The notes under the pieces were generated by a model, which saw only the letters and a list, made by a program, of their open reading frames with translations, did no database searches and had not been told where the DNA came from. Both the position numbers and the translations under genes were made by a program. Positions 25,553 through 34,188 of a stretch of DNA of 64,000 nt are shown piece after piece. Each line of letters opens with the position of its first letter. Positions within the stretch are counted from its first letter, which is position 1. Origin of the DNA: an uncultured Lachnospiraceae bacterium (GTDB taxonomy: Bacteria; Bacillota; Clostridia; Lachnospirales; Lachnospiraceae); the NCBI GenBank assembly GCA_910578175.1, contig CAJTPF010000011.1, positions 6,671-70,670 of the forward strand. Direction: 5' to 3'.

Positions 25553-27340
25553 TTAGCAAACAATATAATACTGTGCGGAAAAGTGCGGAACATTCAGTGT
25601 GATACTGCCGTTTTCCGTTTTATAAAGCTTCTCACCGTCATCTTCCGCTCCTCCTCCGAACTGACACAGTTCACTGTCCAGTAACAGCCTGTAAACACCG
25701 TTTTCCTGCAAATCCAGTTTATAATCCACATAATCTTCTTCCGAAAAATTAAATACCGCTATCAAATCCTGTTTCTGCCCATTCCTCTTCAAAACATATA
25801 TGCATTTTTCTTCCTGGTGACAGTCCAGCCACTGAAAACCGGATTCTTCATAATCATTCCAAAAGGAAGGATTTTCCAGATAAATATGATTTAATTGCTT
25901 TATAAATTCATGAAACTGCCGGTGTAGCGGATAATCCAAAAGGTTCCAGTCCAGTTCCCTTTTTTCGTCCCACTCGCGGAAATGCGCCAGTTCATTGCCC
26001 ATAAAATTCAGTTTTTTTCCCGGATGTGCCATCATATACATATACAAAGCCCTTGCCTGGGAAAATTTTGTCTCATATTCTCCGTCCATTTTCTGAATGA
26101 TGGTTCCTTTTCCGTGTACCACCTCATCATGGGATAATGGCAATAAGAATCTTTCACTATAATAATACATCATGGAAAAAGTCAGCTTATGGTATGCTGT
26201 CCTTCTGTTTTCCGGACGCTCTTTAAAATAATTTAGCGTGTCATTCATCCAGCCCATATCCCATTTATAATCAAATCCAAGGCCGCCGTCTTTCACACTT
26301 CTGGTAACTCCCTGATAGGAGGAAGAATCTTCTGCACACAAAATAACCGAAGGATACATTTCCTTTAAATTCTGATTCATCCGCCTGACAAATTCCACCG
26401 CATTCTGATTCACGCCCCTTGCCGGATTTCCCTGCCAGTATATGATATTGCTGATGGCATCCATACGAAGTCCGTCAAAATGATATTCTTTTATCCAGTA
26501 ATGGGCCGCAGACTGCAAAAAGCTCTGAACTTCTCCCCTGGAATGAATGAAATTCTTACTTCCCCATTCACTGTCTCCCACATCCGTATGAGGATACTCA
26601 TACAATGATGTCCCGTCATAATTCGCTAACGCATAATCGTCTACCGCAAAATGCACCGGTACAAAATCCATAATGACACCGATTTCATTCTGATGGCATT
26701 TATCCACAAATTCCATCAGTCCGGCTGCTGTCCCATAGCGGGATGTGGGACTGAAAAAACCGGTATTCTGGTATCCCCAGGATTCATCGCAGGGATGTTC
26801 GCTTAAGGGCATGACTTCTATATAGTTATAACCGTATTCCTTCAAATATCCGATGATTTCATCCGCCATTTCGCTATAAGAAAACCATCCGTTTTCATCT
26901 GCTTCGTTTTTCCTCCAGGAACCCATATGCAGTTCATAAATGTTTAACGCACCGTTCCGGCAGTCCGAACGTGATTTCATCCATTTAGCATCCTGAAAGT
27001 GATACTCAGACAAATCCCGTATGATGGAAGCATTATGGGGACGAAGTTCCATTCCGAAACCGTATGGATCACAATGGTCGATAAATCCGCCGTCCCTTTT
27101 GTAAATCCTGTATTTATATTTCATTCCCTGTCCGGCCCCTTCAATGAAACATTTAAAAAAATTTCTATCGTTTTCCCGCTCCATCCAGGTTTCGCTCCAG
27201 CCGTTAAATTCCCCGATCACCGCTATTTTCTCAGCATTCGGTGCAAACGTGGAAAATTCCGTACCGTTTTCCCTGACATGGGCTCCCATGTATTCGTATG
27301 CATCAAATATCTTTCCAGTATAAAAACCATATTTATCCAT
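25553..27340 (-). CDS. glgB: 1,4-alpha-glucan (glycogen) branching enzyme
   Basis: It forms alpha-1,6 branches in glycogen. The 595-residue protein has an N-terminal CBM48 domain (about 25-105; STFAPNAEKIAVIGEFNGW) and a GH13 barrel. Catalytic residues are Asp294 (GLRMDAISN), Glu337 (LCAEDSS) and Asp405 (LPLSHDEVVHG). A beta-sandwich C-terminal domain follows. The ATG at 27340 follows GGAGG by nine bases; the longer open frame from 27421 has no such site. No other glycogen genes adjoin, though the alpha-glycosidase at 16.7 kb could act on its product. Confidence 0.94.
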   Translation of the reverse strand: MDKYGFYTGKIFDAYEYMGAHVRENGTEFSTFAPNAEKIAVIGEFNGWSETWMERENDRNFFKCFIEGAGQGMKYKYRIYKRDGGFIDHCDPYGFGMELRPHNASIIRDLSEYHFQDAKWMKSRSDCRNGALNIYELHMGSWRKNEADENGWFSYSEMADEIIGYLKEYGYNYIEVMPLSEHPCDESWGYQNTGFFSPTSRYGTAAGLMEFVDKCHQNEIGVIMDFVPVHFAVDDYALANYDGTSLYEYPHTDVGDSEWGSKNFIHSRGEVQSFLQSAAHYWIKEYHFDGLRMDAISNIIYWQGNPARGVNQNAVEFVRRMNQNLKEMYPSVILCAEDSSSYQGVTRSVKDGGLGFDYKWDMGWMNDTLNYFKERPENRRTAYHKLTFSMMYYYSERFLLPLSHDEVVHGKGTIIQKMDGEYETKFSQARALYMYMMAHPGKKLNFMGNELAHFREWDEKRELDWNLLDYPLHRQFHEFIKQLNHIYLENPSFWNDYEESGFQWLDCHQEEKCIYVLKRNGQKQDLIAVFNFSEEDYVDYKLDLQENGVYRLLLDSELCQFGGGAEDDGEKLYKTENGSITLNVPHFSAQYYIVC

Positions 27341-27383
27341 TTCTGACGGCCTCCTTTTTAATTGACTATCGTCTATTATTTTA

Positions 27384-27403
27384 TTATAATCAATTATAAT
27401 CAA
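27384..27403. repeat. Two tandem 10-base repeats in the glgB/tetR gap
   Basis: TTATAATCAA occurs twice back to back (27384-27393 and 27394-27403) in the 214-base divergent gap. The position suits an operator for the TetR protein or another regulator, but direct rather than inverted repeats are unusual for TetR. Nothing else clear is in the gap. Confidence 0.45.
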
Positions 27404-27554
27404 ATTAGCCGGAAATACCATCTACACTTTTATCAGAATGACAATTATTATACTTTTTCAGGATATTGTCTATTTCGACGACAGAACACATCCGGTCATG
27501 GAACACAAATTTTTCAATTGCCTGAATATTATATTAATGAAAGGAATCAACTAT

Positions 27555-28085
27555 ATGGATCTGCGTGTTCAGAAAACAAGAAGCAGCATCATGAATGCCT
27601 TTATTGAACTGCTTTCCCAAAAGCCCATTGAAAAAATCACAATCAGGGAACTGGCCGATACGGCACTGATCAGCAAAGCAACTTTTTATCTTCATTTTAA
27701 AGATATTTATGATCTTTCCGAATATCTGGAGAATGAACTGTTGGAATCCATTATAAAAGATATCCCGCATCCGGAATATCTGATCACGGCTCCCAAAGAA
27801 GGAATCCGGGAAATAACCACCTCTTTTTCCGCACACAGCCAGCTGGCCAATATTTTATTTCCCCGCAACAAAAAAACCCTGCTCTTGGAACGGCTGGAAC
27901 CCAAACTGAAAGAGCTGATATTTAAAAAATTTCCAGAATATAAAAATCACCTGGAAGCAGAAATATTGTTAACGGTTCTGATTCAAGGTGATTTCCATGC
28001 ATATGCCCAGTTTTCGGAATCCAATTTCGACGAAACTGTAGATGTACTGGGACGTATCTCCGAATGTCTGATTTCTAATTTTTAA
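27555..28085 (+). CDS. TetR/AcrR family transcriptional regulator
   Basis: The 176-residue regulator has an N-terminal helix-turn-helix (about 8-52; RSSIMNAFIELLSQKPIEKITIRELAD, then ISKATFYLHFKDI) and a C-terminal helical ligand domain with no identifiable effector. The open frame starts 39 codons further up, but the ATG at 27555 follows GAAAGGA at good spacing and matches the family start MDLRVQKTRSSI. It is divergent from glgB and overlaps the nudC end by four bases. Confidence 0.88.
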   Translation: MDLRVQKTRSSIMNAFIELLSQKPIEKITIRELADTALISKATFYLHFKDIYDLSEYLENELLESIIKDIPHPEYLITAPKEGIREITTSFSAHSQLANILFPRNKKTLLLERLEPKLKELIFKKFPEYKNHLEAEILLTVLIQGDFHAYAQFSESNFDETVDVLGRISECLISNF

Positions 28086-28930
28086 ATTCTTCCTTCTTTA
28101 AATTTTACTATCATTTCATTGGTAAGACTGTAATCTTCATTTTCCGCCTGAATTTCCTCTCTGGAAAACCAGGCGGCTTCTGCCAGTTCTTCCTCTTCCA
28201 GCGTGATATCCGCACTGCCGTCCAGATCCGCAAAATATCCGCATAAGAGCGTTCCGGAATTCGCCCATGGCTGGCTTTTATAATACCGGATATTTTTTAC
28301 CCGCAGCCCCACTTCTTCCATAACTTCCCGTTTCACGGTCTCCTCCAGAGATTCTCCGATTTCGTTAAACCCGGCGACGAGAGCATATTTCTTATACGTT
28401 CTTCCTGCATATTTGGTCAGGAGCAGTTTATCCCCGTCTGTTATGCCCACGACGATTCCCGGCGATATCCTGGGATAAATTTCATTTCCGCAACTCCCGC
28501 ATTTCAGCAGACGGCTGTCAGAGTCGTGCTGCAGAGGGTTTCCGCATCTGCCGCAGAATCTGTTATCTCTGTACCAGCGGAATAACTGATGCCCCGTGTT
28601 CCCTGCAAACACCTGATGTTTCGGTCCCGCTCCCCGCAGTTTTCCCATATCAATAAATTCCAGTCCCGGCACTTTCCCGTTCCCGAAATTCTGATAATCA
28701 GAAGAAATTCCCTGAAAATAATCGGTTTCACTGATAGAAAACAGATATCTATACTGTATACCCGTATGTTCCAATTCCGAAGCAAGCGGATAACAAACCT
28801 CTCCTTCCTTCCAGTTTTTACTGCGGACCAGAATCTTGTCTTCCTGAAACAATAGTATTTCGCTGTTTCTATCCGGCTGTTTCGAAAAGTACGAATTATT
28901 GAAACGATATGGGCGAATCTCCTGTATCAT
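28082..28930 (-). CDS. nudC: NAD+/NADH diphosphatase (NUDIX)
   Basis: It cleaves NADH to NMNH and AMP, and in some bacteria removes NAD caps from RNA. The 282-residue protein has an N-terminal domain, a zinc ribbon with Cys126, Cys129, Cys144 and Cys147 (CGRC, CGSC), and a Nudix box (187-209; GFNEIGESLEETVKREVMEE and on). The NudC-specific SQPW motif appears as KSQPWANSGTLL. It is followed downstream on the same strand only by its convergent neighbour tetR. An MBL gene lies 17 bases upstream in the same direction. Confidence 0.93.
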   Translation of the reverse strand: MIQEIRPYRFNNSYFSKQPDRNSEILLFQEDKILVRSKNWKEGEVCYPLASELEHTGIQYRYLFSISETDYFQGISSDYQNFGNGKVPGLEFIDMGKLRGAGPKHQVFAGNTGHQLFRWYRDNRFCGRCGNPLQHDSDSRLLKCGSCGNEIYPRISPGIVVGITDGDKLLLTKYAGRTYKKYALVAGFNEIGESLEETVKREVMEEVGLRVKNIRYYKSQPWANSGTLLCGYFADLDGSADITLEEEELAEAAWFSREEIQAENEDYSLTNEMIVKFKEGRI

Positions 28931-28947
28931 GTTATGCCTCCATAATT

Positions 28948-29829
28948 TTATTCTGAAAACTCTATCCTGTTTCCCGTGATATTCATTATAAATCTTTCTC
29001 CAAATTCCTTCCCGAGCCGCTGAATATTATCGTCTCCTGTACAATGGGAGACCGCCAGAAATTCCGGATTCAGTTTTTTTAATTCTTCAATGGTCCTGTG
29101 CAGCCGCTCCTCTTCCGCATGAATCAAATGAGTCCCTCCTATGATCCCGCGGATGGGTCTTCCTGCGAAACGCTCCCGGACCGTTTCCGTTATATTGATG
29201 ATCCCCGCATGGGAACAGCCTGCAAGAAGTACGATTCCTTTTGCCGTATCCAGGCAGAGAACGATTTCATCCTGAAAGCGGTCCGGAAAAAATTTCGAAT
29301 TTTTTTTAATCAGAAAACGATCATCCGGCGTCTCAAAATCGTTTTTCCTTTTAAACCCCCGTACCAGCCATATTCCTTCATACAGTTGATAGATTTTGTC
29401 CTCTATCACATGAACGGCTGCGGCGCTTTCTTTCAAAAACGGCACATTGGAAATCTCCTCTTCCCGACACTCTTCCGAAAGAAAAGGATTTCCATTATAA
29501 ACTATAGTACCATCCGGATTTTTTCTGAATTTTCTTTCAAAAAAATCCCTGCCCACATATATTCTCTTTCCATGATTTTGTTTCAGATATGCCGGCAGAC
29601 CGCCGGTATGGTCATAATGTCCATGACTTAATATGATATCGTGGATTTCGTTTAAATCTATATTCATTCTATCCGCATTGTCTAAAAATATGCCTGTCTG
29701 TCCGGTATCAAATAACAGCGGTCTTCCATTATATTCCACTTTCATGGAAAGGCCGTGTTCTCCCGGAACACCTAAGACAGGATTCGAATGGTTCTCTATG
29801 ATGGTAGTTACTTTAATCATTGATTTCAC
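28948..29829 (-). CDS. MBL-fold metallo-hydrolase, COG1237 type
   Basis: The 293-residue metallo-beta-lactamase-fold protein has the metal motif HGHYDH (His69, His71, Asp73, His74), a third His in AGCSHAGI and a late GGTHL and SHCTGD. The start VLGVPGEHGLSM is typical of the COG1237 branch, sometimes annotated as a dihydropterin phosphate synthase-like hydrolase; the substrate is not known. The GTG at 29829 lies nine bases after AGGAG. An ATG at 29820 (MIKVTTIIENH) is also possible and matches the family N-terminus equally well. Confidence 0.85.
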   Translation of the reverse strand: MKSMIKVTTIIENHSNPVLGVPGEHGLSMKVEYNGRPLLFDTGQTGIFLDNADRMNIDLNEIHDIILSHGHYDHTGGLPAYLKQNHGKRIYVGRDFFERKFRKNPDGTIVYNGNPFLSEECREEEISNVPFLKESAAAVHVIEDKIYQLYEGIWLVRGFKRKNDFETPDDRFLIKKNSKFFPDRFQDEIVLCLDTAKGIVLLAGCSHAGIINITETVRERFAGRPIRGIIGGTHLIHAEEERLHRTIEELKKLNPEFLAVSHCTGDDNIQRLGKEFGERFIMNITGNRIEFSE

Positions 29830-29850
29830 CCGCTTTTGCTCCTGTAATAT

Positions 29851-30816
29851 CTAATGCAGCACAAGATATATGACGGCAATGGAAATAACGATCTGAATGA
29901 TGGCAAACCGGAAAACCGTATGCGTATTCGACCAGTCCCAGACTTTTCTAACATGGTCGTGAAGAGGCGTGCGAACCTCCTTTAAAATATGTATTTTGAA
30001 AAACCGCAATAAAAACACTTTTACAAGTCCAATGCCTCCATCCAGGATCAGAACGGCGGCCACCGGAAGATACAGCACCGGACTGCCGGACTTTAATACT
30101 GCCGCCGCAATGAACAATCCCATAGCCCTGGAACCTGCATCTCCCATCAACAGCCGGCTGGGAGTTGCATTATGCCACAAATATCCCAGAATGCACACAA
30201 TAAATATCAATATTATATAAGAAAATTTTGCATCCATTCCCCGTATCCAATTAATGACATATATGGTAGACAGTGTTATGATCGCAAGCGTACCGGACAG
30301 GCCGTCTACTCCGTCCGAACAGTTCGTTACATTTATGGATACCCATACCAATACAACGATCAATATCCCGAATACCACCCTTGGGATCGTCACCTGTTTG
30401 TCTAAAACGGCTATATAAATTTCATTCGGATTAAAATTTAAAAAAGTAACCGCCAGCATAACGGCTATGATCAGGTCTAACAATCCTTTTTTATATTCTC
30501 CCCACGGCGCTTTCGCACAATCATCCAGAAAACCGGTCATCATGGCGGCGATCACCAGGATCAGATATATGCTGATCTCAACATTCATCTTTGCAAATAT
30601 GATCGCTGCCGCTACAAATACCAGAATAAATAAAAATCCGGCCCCTCTAGGTTTCCCGGCAGAAAGGGTTCCGTCATGGGCATATGCCCGTCCCATATCC
30701 TTTGGCAGTAATCCCGTACATTTCCAAAGCAATACGATGGTCAGAACAAATGCCGTCATAATTCCTAAAAAAGCAACCGTATCATAATTTATATCACGAA
30801 TAAAATAATTTATCAT
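29851..30816 (-). CDS. MraY/WecA-like polyprenyl-phosphate sugar transferase
   Basis: The 321-residue integral membrane protein has about ten transmembrane segments and belongs to the MraY-type (GT4, PNPT) transferases, which attach a sugar phosphate to undecaprenyl phosphate. Active-site marks are DDCAK, NCSDGVDGLSG and LLMGDAGSRAMG. In MraY the last cytoplasmic loop is HHH; here it is LHDHVRK. The start at 30816 follows AAGGAG by eight bases. It is not in a dcw cluster, so a role as a second MraY or an envelope-polymer initiator is open. The MBL gene follows in the same direction after a 21-base gap. Confidence 0.85.
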   Translation of the reverse strand: MINYFIRDINYDTVAFLGIMTAFVLTIVLLWKCTGLLPKDMGRAYAHDGTLSAGKPRGAGFLFILVFVAAAIIFAKMNVEISIYLILVIAAMMTGFLDDCAKAPWGEYKKGLLDLIIAVMLAVTFLNFNPNEIYIAVLDKQVTIPRVVFGILIVVLVWVSINVTNCSDGVDGLSGTLAIITLSTIYVINWIRGMDAKFSYIILIFIVCILGYLWHNATPSRLLMGDAGSRAMGLFIAAAVLKSGSPVLYLPVAAVLILDGGIGLVKVFLLRFFKIHILKEVRTPLHDHVRKVWDWSNTHTVFRFAIIQIVISIAVIYLVLH

Positions 30817-30853
30817 TGGTGATACTCCTTCCATATTTTTCAAATTAAAAAAT

Positions 30854-30882
30854 AGTATAACACTTTTAGTATTTTCCGTGAA
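30854..30882 (-). promoter_or_regulatory. Promoter of the MraY-like gene
   Basis: On the minus strand TTCACG (30877-30882) and TATACT (30854-30859) are 17 bases apart, about 38 bases before the start at 30816. The -35 is imperfect, the -10 is good. Confidence 0.5.
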
Positions 30883-30916
30883 CTACTTTTTTCATTTTTT
30901 AAAGGAATATTCTTAA

Positions 30917-30945
30917 TTGAAAAAACATTCGGTTTGTGTTAAAAT
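30917..30945 (+). promoter_or_regulatory. Promoter of the DUF4317 gene
   Basis: TTGAAA (30917-30922) and TAAAAT (30940-30945) are 17 bases apart, with an extended -10 TGT just before it. The expected transcript start, near 30952, falls three bases before a large hairpin. Confidence 0.6.
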
Positions 30946-30954
30946 TTTAGCTGA

Positions 30955-31015
30955 TTATAGCAGATTGTGAAACTTATGGCCTGTGACTGTACGGGCGTTT
31001 TACGATCTGCTATAA
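30955..31015 (+). promoter_or_regulatory. Structured 5' leader of the DUF4317 gene
   Basis: A 19-base stem pairs 30955-30973 (starting TTATAGCAGATTG) with 30997-31015, with two mismatches that are G-T compatible. A smaller inner pairing of GCCTGT with ACGGGC is possible. It occupies nearly the whole leader before the start at 31041. No T-run follows. It could be a stabilising or protein-binding element; no known riboswitch was recognised. Confidence 0.5.
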
Positions 31016-31040
31016 AATATAATATGAAAGGACATATCAT

Positions 31041-32177
31041 ATGAACAAAAAAGAAATATCCGAAATACGCAAACTGTTTACTCCCGAAAATTCAGTTATC
31101 ACGAGAATCTGCGGTTGTTACATAGACGGTGAGAAAGAAATCAAATGTAAAACGAAAGAAGCCTTTCATTCTCTTTCCGAGGAAGAGGCCTTTAAATATT
31201 TTGAAATTTTCAAACACAGTCTGTCCGGTACTCTTGGAAAAAATCTTCTTAATCTGGAATTCCCTCTGGAACAGGAAACAGAGGACGGAACCCAGGAATT
31301 CCTTTTAAGGCTCCGGAACAGTAAATTGGAAGATGACGGGCTGTTGGACGAGTTTTATAATAAGATCATCGAAAACTATGAATATCCTTCCAACTACTAT
31401 GTAACTTTAATCCATGCGGTATATGACGTTCCTGGTAAATCCTCTGCTGGTGACGAAATGTTTGATGCCTCCGATGAAGTATATGAGTATATGCTCTGCA
31501 GTATTTGCCCGGTGAATCTGGATAAATCCGGTCTCAGTTATCATGCCGACGACGGAAGGATCGGAGAGCGTACCAGAGACTGGCTGGTTGCCCCTCCTGC
31601 CAAAGCCTTTTTATTTCCTGCATTTAACGACCGGGCAACGGATATACACAGCCTTTTGTATTATTCCAAAAATCCGGAAGAATTACAACCCGGCCTGATA
31701 GAAAATGTATTTGGCGCCTCGGAACCCATGAGCGCGGATAACCAGAAGGAAACTTTTCATGCCATTATCACGGAGACCCTTGGCGACGAATGTCACTATG
31801 AAGTCGTTAAAAACATACACGAGACTTTAAATGAAATGATCGAAGAAAACAAGGACGAGCCGGAACCGCTGGTCATCACAAAAAATGAGATCCGGCATAT
31901 TCTGGAAGAGAGCGGCGTTCCCAACGAGCAGATGGAATCTTTTGAAAAAACATACGATTCTACCGCCGGCGTAAATACTTCCATGCTGGCTTCCAATATT
32001 GCGGAGATCAAAAAATTTAATATCCAGACACCGGATGTGATCATCAGGGTCAATCCTGACCGGACGGACCTGGTACAGACCAGAATCATAGACGGCAGAC
32101 AATGTCTGGTCATTGCCGTGGACGACCATATCGAAGTAAACGGAGTAAATGTCCGTACGATCCGGGAACAGTCTTAA
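31041..32177 (+). CDS. DUF4317 family protein
   Basis: The 378-residue cytoplasmic protein is of a family widespread in Clostridia and without known function. Recognisable stretches are the opening MNKKEISEIRKLFTPENSVITRI (which I shorten to the KEISEIRKLF and RICGCYIDG parts), IGERTRDWLVAPPAKAFLFP and the basic C-terminal end. No membrane helix, signal peptide or catalytic motif is visible. A good GAAAGGA site precedes the ATG. It has its own promoter and a structured leader. A GNAT relic lies just behind it. Confidence 0.82.
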   Translation: MNKKEISEIRKLFTPENSVITRICGCYIDGEKEIKCKTKEAFHSLSEEEAFKYFEIFKHSLSGTLGKNLLNLEFPLEQETEDGTQEFLLRLRNSKLEDDGLLDEFYNKIIENYEYPSNYYVTLIHAVYDVPGKSSAGDEMFDASDEVYEYMLCSICPVNLDKSGLSYHADDGRIGERTRDWLVAPPAKAFLFPAFNDRATDIHSLLYYSKNPEELQPGLIENVFGASEPMSADNQKETFHAIITETLGDECHYEVVKNIHETLNEMIEENKDEPEPLVITKNEIRHILEESGVPNEQMESFEKTYDSTAGVNTSMLASNIAEIKKFNIQTPDVIIRVNPDRTDLVQTRIIDGRQCLVIAVDDHIEVNGVNVRTIREQS

Positions 32178-32186
32178 TATGGTTGA

Positions 32187-32378
32187 ACGGGAAACGGAAC
32201 CGCCGCAACATTGCTCCGCTTTGTTTGGAACGATCTGCGTCAAAAAGGCTTTGATACGTTATACCTGGCAGCTGACCAATCTTCACGTTATGAGAAGTAC
32301 GGATGGAAGTTTCTCTGTATGGCGCAGAGCAATGGGGAAGAGGATATGAACAGAATGTATATTCACAGAGCAGAATAG
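32187..32378 (+). pseudogene. C-terminal fragment of a GNAT acetyltransferase
   Basis: After an in-frame TGA the frame reads 63 residues to TAG at 32376-32378. It includes GNGTAATLLRFVWNDLRQKG, then TLYLAADQSSRYEKYGWKF and the end MYIHRAE. This matches the acetyl-CoA-binding loop (G-x-G-x-A) and the last strands of a GNAT fold. The N-terminal half and any start codon are missing, so it is a relic. It starts nine bases after the DUF4317 stop, suggesting an old deletion between the two. Confidence 0.7.
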
Positions 32379-32395
32379 ATATTTAAAATTTTTTT

Positions 32396-33091
32396 CTAAT
32401 CATCCGGCATGTGATAACCTGTCTTTACCCGTTCTGCCCGGAGTTCCCGTTCCCGCACCCGACAGCCCAGATATATCACCTGCACGCCGGATGCAGCAGC
32501 CTGCTCCAGCACCAGTCCGAATTCCGGATGGGTCTCCGTGTTGGGATATACCACGTCAATTCCTTCCATTTGTATCACAAAGATCAGATAACATTCGAAT
32601 CCCCGGGAAACGGCCCCGGTCAGTTCCTTTAAATGCTTTAGCCCACGCTCCGTAGGTGCATCCGGAAAATAACCGGTTCCGTTCCGTTCTAAGGTAACGC
32701 CTTTTACTTCTGCCAGACATTTTACCGTATCATTGCATTTCCGTTCAAAATAAAAGTCCAGCCTGGAAGTTCCATAGGTATATTCCGGTTTTATAAAACT
32801 AATATCCGGCTGCCGTTTCAGCCATTCCGCCGCCACCTTATTTGGCGCCTGGCTGTCTATATTTACCAGCCCCAGTCCCTCTTTATAGACGGATACTAAA
32901 TCATACTTTGTCTTTCTTGCCGGATTATCCGACCGCTCCAGTATCACCTGTGCCCCGGGCAGCAGTAATTCCCTGCATCTTCCTGTGTTTTTTACATGAA
33001 CGGTTTCCGGCTTATCATTAATCAATACATGTGCGATAAACCGGTTGGGCCGGTCTATAAACGTCCCTCTGACAATGGTTCCGTATTGCAT
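32396..33091 (-). CDS. sfsA: SfsA, sugar fermentation stimulation protein / DNA-RNA nuclease homologue
   Basis: The 231-residue protein shows the SfsA signature: FIDRPNRFIAHVLIND, then HVKNTGRCRELLLPGAQVIL, and PNKVAAEWL. The catalytic-type region RLDFYFE and CLAEVKGVTLE fits the PD-(D/E)XK-like nuclease core recently assigned to the family. Its physiological role is unsettled; the name comes from maltose metabolism in E. coli. It runs in the same direction as the LysR gene, 34 bases downstream of it. Confidence 0.9.
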   Translation of the reverse strand: MQYGTIVRGTFIDRPNRFIAHVLINDKPETVHVKNTGRCRELLLPGAQVILERSDNPARKTKYDLVSVYKEGLGLVNIDSQAPNKVAAEWLKRQPDISFIKPEYTYGTSRLDFYFERKCNDTVKCLAEVKGVTLERNGTGYFPDAPTERGLKHLKELTGAVSRGFECYLIFVIQMEGIDVVYPNTETHPEFGLVLEQAAASGVQVIYLGCRVRERELRAERVKTGYHMPDD

Positions 33092-33124
33092 TTCAGTATT
33101 CTCCGTTTCTGTCTTTTTTGTTAA

Positions 33125-33976
33125 TTACATATTTGTTATTAAATTTATTATCTTATGCATTTTTCTGCCAATAAACTTATCTTTATGCAGCACTAACTGA
33201 AAATCTCGTTCAATATATGAATCCCTGATCGGTACTGCAGTCAGCTCCGTATATCTTTTTAACAGTTTTGGTGACAATATGGAAATCCCTATACCGGCTT
33301 CCACGGCATTTAAAATCGTCTGCGTATTATTGCAATTCCATAATACATTTAATTTAACGCCTGCCCGCTCATAAGCCTCATCAATGACCATCCGGGTCCC
33401 GCTGTTCTCTTCCCGGAGGATCATGGGTTCCCCGTTGATTTCCGAAAGGCTAATGGTTTCCTTCCCGGCATACTTATAATCTTTTCTGCAGATCATCATC
33501 ATTTCATCTTTCATAAAAGGTATGGCTTTCACATCTTCATCCGTGATTCTGCCTTCCACCAGCCCCATATCCAGCGTATTATTTAATATACCCTGCCGGA
33601 TATTTTGTGTGTTGTCAATGCTGACAAGTATATTTGTTTCCTTTATCCGGCTGATATATCCTGGCAGTAAACTGGTACCGATGGTAACCGTTGCTCCGAT
33701 TCTGACTGGTGTCGTATCCTCTGCCGAACTCATCTGACGCTGAATTTCATTTTGAAGATTCAACATTTTTCCCGCGTAAATCCTTAACTTTTCTCCTGCT
33801 TCGGTAATATACAGTCTTTTATTTAACCGCTCAAATAATCTGACGTTATATTCCCTTTCCAGTTCCGCAATGCTGCCGCTGACCGTCGGCTGGGAAATAA
33901 ACAGTTCTTTTGCGGCGGTACTCATACTTTTAGTTTCGGCGACTCTTAAAAAAATTTCCAAATGTCGTATTGTCAT
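33125..33976 (-). CDS. LysR family transcriptional regulator
   Basis: The 283-residue regulator has an N-terminal winged helix-turn-helix (TIRHLEIFLRVAETKSMSTA, ISQPTVSGSIAELE) and a periplasmic-binding-like effector domain (about 90-280). It is divergent from the chromate transporter pair, with 212 bases between, so it likely controls them. The start at 33976 follows GGAGG by six bases. The gap holds AT-rich sequence and a GGAA-TT-TTCC inverted repeat near 34040, a possible operator. Confidence 0.9.
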   Translation of the reverse strand: MTIRHLEIFLRVAETKSMSTAAKELFISQPTVSGSIAELEREYNVRLFERLNKRLYITEAGEKLRIYAGKMLNLQNEIQRQMSSAEDTTPVRIGATVTIGTSLLPGYISRIKETNILVSIDNTQNIRQGILNNTLDMGLVEGRITDEDVKAIPFMKDEMMMICRKDYKYAGKETISLSEINGEPMILREENSGTRMVIDEAYERAGVKLNVLWNCNNTQTILNAVEAGIGISILSPKLLKRYTELTAVPIRDSYIERDFQLVLHKDKFIGRKMHKIINLITNM

Positions 33977-34188
33977 AGATTCCTCCACACGTTGCCTGTC
34001 GGGCGTTAATTATATTTTATCACCTTTTTATATTTTGTATAGGAATTTTCCAATATTAAATATAAATTATATATATTTTACTTATTCATTAAAATCGATT
34101 ATCATAGCAATGCAGATACCAAAAATAACGTCCTTGGAGAGGGACTTTAAACACTACTACTCTTAATATTCTACGAGGAAAATATGAT

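Noticed and set aside
32149..32349. 66-codon plus-strand frame starting within the DUF4317 end
   Set aside because: The protein-like GNAT sequence is in a different frame of the same stretch, so this frame is incidental.
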